Translations under genes and position numbers: made by a program
Shown here: piece after piece, positions 55,971 through 64,000 of the stretch
Position numbering within the stretch: the stretch's first letter is position 1
Layout: the number at the start of each line of letters is the position of its first letter
Notes under the pieces: generated by a model
Told to the model about the DNA's origin: nothing
Database searches by the model: none
The model's input: the letters and a program-made list of their open reading frames with translations, nothing else
Origin: Ctenosaura bakeri
Lineage: Eukaryota; Chordata; Lepidosauria; Squamata; Iguanidae
NCBI GenBank assembly: GCA_948474755.1
Contig: CAOLHI010002516.1
Coordinates: 21,001 to 85,000, forward strand
Length of the DNA: 64,000 nt
Reading direction: 5' to 3'

Positions 55971-58190
55971 CTAATGTGATTATAGTCCCTTCAAGTTAAT
56001 GGCACCTTATATGTGGTGCCACTAAGCACTAGGAGGCAGGACTAGATCTTTGACCTTTCTTTGGCATTTTTAGCCATGGAACCTGAAAGACAATTATTGG
56101 AATGTAACTCTTCACTGCCTTCATTCTTGAAGGAAGCAACAAATAATTAATAATTTTCTTCCTGTGGTGAGAAAGTCTTTGAAAATTGCAGAAAGAAATT
56201 TTGCAAAGATTCTCTTCAGCAGGCTTTCCTTACTTGACAAACTTGTTTGTTTTCATAAAAATAGTTTTGAATATGCTTTCCATCCCAGAAATTGTATACT
56301 TCCCCCCCCCAGCATGTAATAAATCCTGTATCTACCTGATCATTTACTGAGATGGACTCATCCTAATAGTCCTGGTGCATGTCAAAAGGAACACCGCTAA
56401 TACTACATCACTGCTACTGCGGCTGGCAAAGTTACTTTTTTGGACTGCAACTCCTCAAGCATCCAGACACCATAGTCTGTCAGAGCTGCATTCCAAAAGT
56501 TCCCAGTCTAAGTAACTTGTTGCTTTGATTAGCTCCTCCGCAGATCCAGGTTGACTTGCTTTGCTTGCCATTTGGAAACTGTCTGACCCCTTGTTTCAGA
56601 CCATATCAGTGGCTCGGATCATTCTGACATCTGATTGTCTATTCCAGAACGTGACTACTTCCCTCTGTTGGAATGCATTTCCTCTCTGTAGTCCTGTGGA
56701 ACCATAGTTGATTCCCTTGGTTCTGATCCCAGCTTGCCCTATCAAGCTGGTTTTGACCTTAGGTTTGCTCTTAGTTTTGCTCATTGGTCTGTCTACCTCA
56801 CTATTATCTGGGTTTCATATATGGGTAGTTTAGTAGTTTGCAGTGCATTTGGAAATTCCAGGGACTTGAACCTGGGACATTCTGCAGTAGAACCATGTGC
56901 TTTATCTTGACCTGTGGCCTATTACTTTTCCTGCCTCTGATCTTCCTTCTTGACTAGTGGCTGAACAAGTCACTGTCACCATCATAAATATCAGCATTCC
57001 AGCAAGCATTAAAATTCATTAAAGCACTGCAACTTATTGGATCCAAATACAAACCTGTTCAATTAATAGTGCACTTAGACCTGTCCTCTTAATGTCAGTT
57101 TAATTTTGTCTCCAGTTAATAATGTACATTATCTGTTGTATCTTTTAGTTATAATGGATTAGATTCAGTTATACTTGTGCATGTCAAGGTGTTCACTGTG
57201 ACTGGCAATGCACGTAACGGCATGTTGTATGCCATAATACTGATGAGAAGGTCAAAATAAGTAGAAGTATAATTATACAAATGGAGAAACTGTTGTTTAT
57301 GGAATGAAACCTGTTCTTACAGCTGTGGTATGAAACTATGCAGACATATTACTACTGGAGCAGTAAAAAATCCAAAATCACAATACCAAGTGACAACAGT
57401 TTTGCTCTGGATGTACTCTTAGCCGGCTAACCAGTAATCAAATGGTAATTTTGCCTGCATGCTTTCTGAGCCTATTTGATTTTCTATATTCATGCTAATG
57501 TTGTCCTAAGATTAAAATTCATGTCTCATTGTGTCATGTATAGATGACAGAGGATCATTCTGCATCTGTTGTCTAGATTATTGGATCTAAGAAAAACAAG
57601 CTCACTTGCCCTGAACTCACCTTTTGGAGTGGTGTAGTTGCTGTACTCCATGTGATTTTTTATGTGTGCATGTGCAAGCACACACATGGTAGTATCTACA
57701 AAATAATGCACATTAAAAAAAATCTCTTTACTTTTGTTCTACGCATTATATTCAAAGGTATTGGTCAAAACTTTTTTGAGTAGTAAGATATAGTGGCTAG
57801 AATGATGACCCTGAGTGATTCATCATTATTTGTTATCCTGATCACTAGATAGTTTGAAACAATCCTTACTTCACACCCTGGGCTATTTCATAATGTTGTT
57901 TCTTCAGAGAGTTTTTGATGGAAGGGCAGAATACAAATGTAATAAATAACCTCATCCCTAAATAGGAAAGTTGCCACAGTTAAACTTCAGTACTCAATGA
58001 GAAGAGTGCCAGAAATAGCAACTCCAAGGTTCCTTGAGAGAGAAGAGTAAATTGAGAGCAGTTCTGAGGTTTGTCTCCCCAAGAATCCAAGCCATGTGTT
58101 GTGTCTGGACCCTTTATTTCCTTTCAAGCCATTTGATGGTGACAAGAAGGGATAGTTTTGGCTCTTTCTTCTCAAAGCAAACCCAACAGA
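55971..58190. other. No supported gene
   Basis: Unique-looking DNA. A retroposon-tail-like GGCAGAATACAAATGTAATA lies near 57930. A hAT-like ACTGCAACTCC block lies near 56445. Confidence 0.4.
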
Positions 58191-58192
58191 AT

Positions 58193-58262
58193 CTTTAATG
58201 TGGCAAGCAGGAATCACCAAAAGCTTCTCTCCCACTTCTTTTCTTGCAGAGTGTGTAACACA
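58193..58262 (+). repeat. Short repeat, left copy
   Basis: TTTAATGTGGCAAGCAGG through TTTTCTTGCAGAGTGTGTAA, repeated with differences at 59762-59826. Confidence 0.65.
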
Positions 58263-58702
58263 AACAACAGGATATGGGTCAATGTAAGGCCAGTTTTTTG
58301 AGCCTTGGGAGCTAAATGTTAAGTAGTGCGCGTTCTTTTGTTGCAGATTTGAAAGTCACAAGAATTTTCTAAGTGTTGGAAATGGCGAGGCAAATATGTA
58401 CCTGAAGGCAGCACAGATTTTTAGTCCTAAATTATTTGCAATGCAATCAATATTCCACCACTGAAAATTAATAAATAGTTAAATAATTACTGTATACAAT
58501 GTTTGTTTAACATCTTTGAATGCTGTGGACAAAGAAGAGCAGCTCTTCAGATCTGTATATCTATAGATGGCACCAAACCAAGCAATGCAGCTACCATGTA
58601 AGAAGACAGAAAGAGGATTCAAGATGAACTGGGCAGAATAGAGACAAAATGAACAAAAAGAATATGAAGAAGTAGTAAATGTGAAGTTTTTCATTTAGGC
58701 GT

Positions 58703-59546
58703 TGTTACTTCCGGCATGGCACCCTTGGGTGAGGGCCCCAGATATCATTTGGTATCATCTAATTTGGCCTTAGCTGGACCCACTCTCAGTTACCTCACTC
58801 CACATGTTTGTAAGTTCTCCGGACAAGCATGGACATGAGTGCGGCCGCTAATTGCTCTTACATTCTAATCTCTTTTGAGGCCAGCAACATAAACTTCACT
58901 CCCTGCTTCAGGGAACTTCCCACGTGCACTTTACAATAGATGCGTGGCTCTCAGCCGAGCCAGCCTGGTAAACAAGTCATTTGCGTACCATTGTAATCAG
59001 GAGATAATCCCATCAGGTTAAAGTGAACCTCTCTCAGTCTTTTGTCCAGCGCCAAAACTCCTTTTGTTCTCACCTGGCTTGCCATAGCCGAAAGGCAAAA
59101 ACTTCCCTATAAAAACCTCAGATTTCCAAGCAGTCTTCGGACTATTTGGACTGCCATCTTGCCTTGCCGCCGGTTTGTCTAAAGAACTCCCCTCAGCCCG
59201 CCACGCTGAGCTTTCCACTTCGGAACCTCATCTATCTTTCCCAGGGACATGAGGACATGAGTATTACTCATCCTTACGTTTTCCCCCTTCTGCTTCCCAG
59301 TTAGATAGAGTGTGTGTGTTGAGTTTATTTGCTGTTGTTTCTCAATAAAATTGTTACTTTGTTACTTTTAAATCCTTGTGTGCCTATTCCCTGACCTGAA
59401 GCCGTAGACATTGGGTTAAAAGGTCATCGCAACGTTACCCTGCCTCTTGCTAGCCAAAACAGTGTTCAAGCTAATTTTCCCCAATTTGGTATTTTAATTG
59501 GCAACCTGGGCACCCCTCACGGGACCCCCCAATTCTCAGGGTAACA
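58703..59546 (+). mobile_element. Solo LTR, class I endogenous retrovirus-like
   Basis: The 844-bp segment starts TGTTAC and ends GTAACA and is flanked by the 4-bp duplication GCGT (58699-58702; 59547-59550). It has CTATAAAAACC near 59107 as the TATA box and CTCAATAAAATTG near 59341 as the poly(A) signal, with a GT/T-rich stretch before and after, giving a U3-R-U5 arrangement on the plus strand. Four-base duplications and TG…CA ends suit gammaretrovirus-like (class I) integrases. No internal coding region is present. It was inserted into a CR1 copy. Confidence 0.88.
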
Positions 59547-59761
59547 GCGTGAATAATCAGGTGCACAGATAAAGGATGGTGTTACCTGCTAGCAGTACAT
59601 GTTAAAAAGAGCTAAGTTTTTTAACAGAACAGAAAGTAATTATGAGTCACCAATACAATGCAGCATCTAAAATGCTTAATGCAATTCTAGACTTCATAAG
59701 TAGCTGAAAAGTGTCCAGATCATGATAACCAATTATACTACTCCATTCTGTTTGGTCAGCC

Positions 59762-59826
59762 TTAATGTGGCAAGCAGGAAAGACTGAAGGCTTCTCTCTT
59801 GGTTCTTCTCTTGCAGGTATGTTACA
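59762..59826 (+). repeat. Short repeat, right copy (inside CR1)
   Basis: CTTAATGTGGCAAGCAGG through CTTCTCTTGCAGGTATGTTA interrupts the CR1 text between GTTTGGTCAGCC and CATTGGAGTTATGTGTC. It is an insertion of about 64 bp related to 58193-58262. Confidence 0.6.
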
Positions 59827-60290
59827 TTGGAGTTATGTGTCATTTCTGGATAATTAAAAACACAGATTGACAAATAGGAACATGTCCAGAGGATGGTGAC
59901 AAAGATGGTGAGCAGTCTAGAAACAAAACAGCACAATAAAAGGATAAATGAGTTGTGTACATTAAATCTAGAAAAGAAATAGATAACATCTTCAAATATA
60001 TGAAGGGCTGCCACAGACCCATGGAACAAATTTGTTTTCTGTTGTTCCTAAAGGTACAATCCAAACTAGTGGGTTCAAATTCCAAGAGAAAGCATTTTAA
60101 CTGAACAGAAAGAACTTCTTAATGGAATGAACATTCAAAAGTCCTATAGACTGGCTTGGAACCACTCTTCTTCATTTAGAATTTTTTAAGCCTAGGCTGG
60201 ATGGCCATCAATAGGGGATACAGTAGTAGTGGATTTCTCACATCAGCAAAGCACTGGACTTGATAAACTTTGAGATTCCTTATGACTTTA

Positions 60291-61628
60291 TTAAGTATTC
60301 CAAGAGAGTCACACCAAAATTTCCCCCAAAACTAATATAAGAGTGTTTTACAAAAATTCAGTATAGTAGCAACAGCATCCTATGTTCTGTGAATCTGGTA
60401 CAATATACCTCTTGAACATTGAATATTGGGTCTAAATCCCAGTTGTTAGTCCAAGAAGTGTAGACCTAACAAATCAATGGGACTTGGTGAATCAACACGT
60501 ATAAGGTTAAGTTCCACTGAGTCGATCAGTCCATTCTACCTAAGACTGACAACTGGATTTAGGCCTTTTCAGCTCCCAAATGTATTTTAATTTTTCCTCT
60601 AAAATTATCATTTGAAGGACTTTCACTGAAAATACAAATAAAAATTAATTTCTCAGCATGTTCTCATAGACATTCTGAAACCTTGCACACATGTAGATTA
60701 AACTAGATTGATATAAATAATATTGTTGCTGAATAATTTGTGAGAAGGAAAAATTCAAATAAGAAAGCACAAACTTCCCCTTATGCTTTGAGAATGTATA
60801 TAGATTTGTATAATGAAAATTGATATTGGCAAGGTTGTGAATGACCCTCAAGTTAAATGCTTCTCCATTAGAAAATAAATGAACAGCAGATAAATTTGAT
60901 GAGGATCATAACCTCTTCATGGATAATTTATAATGGAGCAAAAGTTTTTAAATAAACTATGCACAACAAATAATATGAGTATTTGGGATCTGTATGCATG
61001 CTTCCAATGGTGACTTCTAGATTATAGAGCTTTGTGATCAGCTCACCATTCTAGGATGCTATCGAAATGCCCATCATTTTATTAATGCTTTTCGATATCA
61101 CCTTTGAATGAGAGGCTGATGAAAAATATTTTAAACAAATAAAAAACATCATCATAATGGGCTGATTATGTGTGGAGGAAAGCAGAGGTATTGTACTATA
61201 GTCTGTGAGAAAGTTAAATGAAGAATAGGAAAGAAGGCTGAGATAGGCAACTTCAGTGGATGTTGTCACCTTATTAGCTAGCCCCAAAATTCATGTACAG
61301 CCGCTTCTATCTCAACTTCTTTCTGGATGGAGAAATCTGAATTTATAGATTGGAAGCCAAAGGAGGGCTAACATTTGTAACATCAGTCAGTTCTTGAATC
61401 CACTTGTGACTGGGAGATACCTCCCACGTCTGTCTTTTTCTCTCTGTTGTGTTGCAGGTAACTGAGACTGTGAGCCTTTAACCAAAGATTTGTCTTTTTA
61501 ATTGTGTAAAATATTTATTGAAATGCTAAACAAAGTAACAAGCAATACTTGAATGCATTTACTGCCTAATGGCAGAAAAATAGGATCTACTAAAAATAAA
61601 ACTAAAGCCTCCAACCCCCAATATGTAC
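60291..61628. other. No supported feature
   Basis: AT-rich DNA; nothing is recognised. Confidence 0.4.
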
Positions 61629-61864
61629 CTATGTGTTTATGTGCCTTCAAGTTGCCTGTTGGCTTATGGCAACCCCATGAATTTCATAGGGTTTTCTTAG
61701 GCAACAAATACCCAGAAGTGGTTTTGCCAGTTCCTTGCTCTGAAACACAGCCTACAGTAGCAGTACCTGATATTTGGTGGCAGTCTCCTGTCCAAGTATA
61801 ACCAGGTCTGATCTTGCTTAGCTTCCAAGATCAGATAGGAGCTGATGCCTTTAGGGTATTTAGG
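61629..61864 (-). repeat. 5S-rRNA-derived SINE
   Basis: On the minus strand the head at 61760-61864 follows the 5S rRNA gene, including the internal promoter: GATCTTGGAAGCTAAGC and TACTTGGACAGGAGACTG. It continues with AAAACCACTTCTGGG, AAGAAAACCCTATGAAATTC and GCCATAAGCCAACAGG, and ends in AACTTGAAGGCACATAAAC. This matches the known 5S-type SINE of lizards. Mutations in the boxes show it is an old copy. Confidence 0.92.
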
Positions 61865-62035
61865 CCCCTACTCCCTCTTCAGGAACTGGCAAAAGTGTGT
61901 TGGAAGCAGGGCACAGACCACCTCTTTCCTTGTTTCCCTAAAAAAATTGCAATGAAATGATTAATGGATTAACAAGATGGAAGCCCAGAAGCCCCTTTCT
62001 GTTAAGGGAATCCAACCATTTAACACTTTCATTTA
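61865..62035. other. No supported feature
   Basis: Short spacer between two SINEs. Confidence 0.4.
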
Positions 62036-62037
62036 AT

Positions 62038-62187
62038 CTTGAGTGTTGGACTATGATCCTGGAGACCCAGGTTTGATTCCATGCTTGGCCATGGAAGCCC
62101 ACTGGGTAAATTTAGTTCACCACAGACCCAGAAAATCCCCTACTAGCCTCACCTTATGGTCACCATAAGTCAGAAGCAACAACAATA
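62038..62187 (+). repeat. tRNA-derived SINE with (AAC)n tail, deleted
   Basis: GAGTGTTGGACTATGATCC head, GACCCAGGTTTGATTCC B-box, and CACCATAAGTCAGAAGC tail with AACAACAATAAGG. The middle is shortened. Confidence 0.88.
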
Positions 62188-62534
62188 AGGACTTTTGAAA
62201 ACAACAATAAACCCAGAGTACAGAATATTGAAATGGCTGGCTTATGCCCAGTGAACTTCTATTATTGACTGGGTTCAAAATATATCAGACAGATAAATAT
62301 TTATCACACAGTTGAAGTCAGTTGTCCTTACTTCATGGGATTTGAAAGGTTATCAGGTTTTGGAGCTCAATTTTCCTGAGGTGCCTTACAAATCTTCAGA
62401 GCTCCGCTAGTTATTCTATCATCCTTGAATAGGGAAGCTTGATAGGTAACATCAAGCAGTCCAACATCTTATTTTTGTTCACCAGATTTGAGTTTATGAA
62501 GCTGACACTATTGTCTTAATTTTTTCTCCAAACT

Positions 62535-62660
62535 AGGAAAAGCGGCTGCAAGAAGAACTGCAGAGACACATGCATGAAGAATTATGGAACACAGCAGAAC
62601 ATATTTCTGGACTGTACCGTTCACCGCTGCCAATGTGGGGTCTACATGGGGCAGAACAAG
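62535..62660 (+). other. Candidate exon-like open stretch
   Basis: TTTTTTCTCCAAACTAG is a good acceptor-like sequence and is followed by two frames open for more than 120 bp. One frame is cysteine-rich (CKKNCRDTCMKNYG…); the other is KRLQEELQRHMHEEL…. I cannot match either to a known protein. It lies upstream of the CpG island and may be a repeat. Confidence 0.15.
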
Positions 62661-62752
62661 GGCCATTTCCGCACCAGTCTGTTATAGTGCTATTATTCCA
62701 CTTTTAACATCCTATGGAATCCTGGGGTTTGCAGGTTAGTGCGGAAATGGCC
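62661..62752. mobile_element. Palindromic MITE copy I, minimal
   Basis: The ends GGCCATTTCCGCAC and GTGCGGAAATGGCC are a perfect 14-bp inverted repeat. The interior is only the left arm block (CTATTATTCCACTTTTAACA, CTATGGAATCCTGGGGTTTG). This is the cleanest view of the family's terminus. Confidence 0.92.
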
Positions 62753-62937
62753 AACATTTAGACTGTTCTCTTCTTATTAAGCGGTTCTCTCGCTAGTTTT
62801 CCCGAGTCCATCCTGCATCAATCGGGTCCTCAAGTGAACACCAATCGCACGCTTTCACCATCAGTTTATCACAAGCCTTCTTGAACTCCTCGCACTGTCC
62901 TATAGTCCTAAACTCTCTTTGAAAGCCTACAGAGTAT

Positions 62938-62958
62938 TGTTTGTTTGTTTGTTTGTTT
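62938..62958 (+). repeat. (TTTG)n microsatellite
   Basis: Five consecutive GTTT units. Confidence 0.9.
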
Positions 62959-62979
62959 AAAGACTGGTTCCAACCAGTA

Positions 62980-64000
62980 CAGGCGAAAGAAGAAGAAGAG
63001 GAGAGGTCAAGGAGTGCGTGCCTCGCCTGAGGAACGGGAGGAGCGGTCGGGACACGACTCTGAGGAAAAGCCTCTCTCCCCTCAGGACTCCACCGGCACG
63101 CGGGACTCGGGCGCCCTGGGCGTGGGGCGGAATTCGAGGGGGAAGCTAGTTAGCGGCCCGTCTCGCCTGACGGACAAAACTCATCCCCGCCGCAAGCCCC
63201 TCCTCCGCTCAGCGCCTTCTGCCTCCCCTCCCCTCTCGCCCTGTAGTAGCCATGACAAGAAGGGCTACTAGTAGTCACCGCGGCTATGGGCTCCTCCCGC
63301 CGCCAGACCCAGAGGCGGCGGCGCGCCTCTGAAGACAAGTTCCCGGCGAGCGAGGGCAGGAGAGAGGGAGGCCGTTGTCGCCCTCGGGTCCTGCTTCGGG
63401 GCTTCCCTGGGGGCCGTTGGCGGGCTACTGTGGGAAACAGGATGCTGGACTAGATAGGCCTGAGGGGGGGAAGAAAAGTCTGAGCAGCAGCCGGGCTCTT
63501 CTTCTGTTCTCTCTTTCTCCTTCCCCCGCCCTCTCCCGCCGGCTCCGCGCAGCCGGTCAGTCTGAGGGGAGCGCTGCTGGAGGAGCGGCGGCGGCGGCGG
63601 CGGCATCGCCACAAGGGAAGGCACCACAGCGGCAGGCAGTTAGAGAGGGACAGAGAAAGAGTGAGAGGGAGGCAAGGCGAGCGCCCTTCTTCCTCTCCTC
63701 CTCCTCCTCTCACTCCCTCTTTCACCCCTCCGTCTCTCTTGTCTTCCTCCTCCTCCCCCCGTCTCCCTCCCTCACTCCTTCAACTCTCCCCCGCCTGCCA
63801 AACACACACACACACTCTTCTCCTCTTTCTCCCTCTCCCCCCCCAACCGCTTCTCCCCTCACGCGCACAGTCACGCGCGCGCGCCCCGAGCCAAGCTCCG
63901 GCTTCTCCCCCCCCCAACCGTCATCTCCTGTCTATGAACCCGGCACGTTGACTTGCTTCCCTCTCTTTCTCTCAGTCTTTCCCTCGCACGCTCTCGCTCT
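62980..64000. promoter_or_regulatory. CpG island, probable promoter and 5' UTR
   Basis: GC and CpG content rise sharply compared with the AT-rich window. It contains a (GGC)n run at 63583-63604, a long C/T-rich strand bias from 63680 to the end, a poly(C) run near 63906 and an (AC)n run near 63802. No TATA box is evident. This is the look of a CpG-island promoter with a pyrimidine-rich 5' leader, most simply for a gene transcribed to the right and starting its coding part outside the window. A short upstream ATG (63934) is followed by a stop after five codons. The frames at 62945-63271 and 63268-63951 are compositionally driven. Confidence 0.65.
63420..63455 (+). repeat. Short CR1-tail-like fragment
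   Basis: TGGGAAACAGGATGCTGGAC then TAGATAGG is the familiar 3' text of vertebrate CR1-related retroposons, here embedded in the CpG island. Confidence 0.5.

Larger units (their letters stand above)
58620..60290 (+). mobile_element. Old CR1-type LINE 3' end, split by LTR
   Basis: CR1 order is kept: TGTGAAGTTTTTCATTTAGGC before the LTR. After it come ATAAAGGATGGTGTTACCTG, GTGTCCAGATCATG, CATGTCCAGAGGATGG, CATCTTCAAATATATGAAGG, GGATGGCCATCAATAGG and CTTGATAAACTTTGAGATTCC. Divergence from the 32 kb copy is high, so it is older. Confidence 0.85.

Noticed and set aside
61760..61864. A true 5S rRNA gene
   Set aside because: Many substitutions, and the sequence continues directly into a SINE body and tail.
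62945..63271. Lysine/arginine-rich 108-codon ORF in the CpG island
   Set aside because: Starts in a (TTTG)n repeat and its composition follows GC content; a first coding exon cannot be shown.
1..64000. CRISPR arrays, operons, ribosome binding sites
   Set aside because: The DNA is clearly vertebrate; the tandem repeats seen lack the spacer pattern of CRISPR arrays.

Overview
The window looks like non-genic DNA from a squamate reptile, most likely a lizard. The clues are the repeats: a 5S-rRNA-derived SINE, several copies of a tRNA-derived SINE ending in (AAC)n, CR1, L1, RTE/BovB-like and Penelope retroelements, and many young-looking DNA transposons (Tigger, hAT-like MITEs, Helitrons). The species cannot be fixed by eye. 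I find no convincing host protein-coding exon. The only long clean coding sequence is a transposase of 557 codons.

Layout. 0-5.2 kb: a truncated MITE, short duplications, a decayed Penelope-like element with RT and GIY-YIG remnants, then a minus-strand CR1 tail between two blocks resembling a Gypsy-type LTR. 8.8-9.8 kb: a CpG-rich solo LTR with 5-bp target duplications inside the terminal repeat of a MITE. 16.8-28.8 kb: more MITEs, a hAT-type MITE with 8-bp duplications, a minus-strand Helitron and tRNA-SINEs. 32.0-33.5 kb: a CR1 3' end interrupted twice. 36.3-37.8 kb: an L1-like remnant. 42.65-44.66 kb: a Tigger/pogo transposon with both terminal repeats, TA target sites and an unbroken transposase. 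44.9-46.8 kb: a minus-strand RTE/BovB-like LINE interrupted by a 402-bp retroposed insert. 50.2-52.3 kb: an L1-like 5' end with ORF1 start, abutted by a 144-bp sequence that also occurs 2.8 kb upstream. 54.3-55.1 kb: a plus-strand Helitron of the same family as the one at 27 kb. 58.6-60.3 kb: a CR1 split by a solo LTR with 4-bp duplications. 63.0-64.0 kb: a CpG island, probably the promoter/5' UTR of a gene beyond the right edge.

Relationships between elements. Nested insertions give a relative chronology: CR1 copies are the oldest substrates; LTRs, MITEs and L1-mediated inserts sit inside them. The SINE tails resemble the 3' end of the RTE-like LINE, which suggests a LINE/SINE partnership. 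The Helitrons carry a piece of the palindromic MITE. All family names rest on recognition of sequence hallmarks by eye; no database search was possible.
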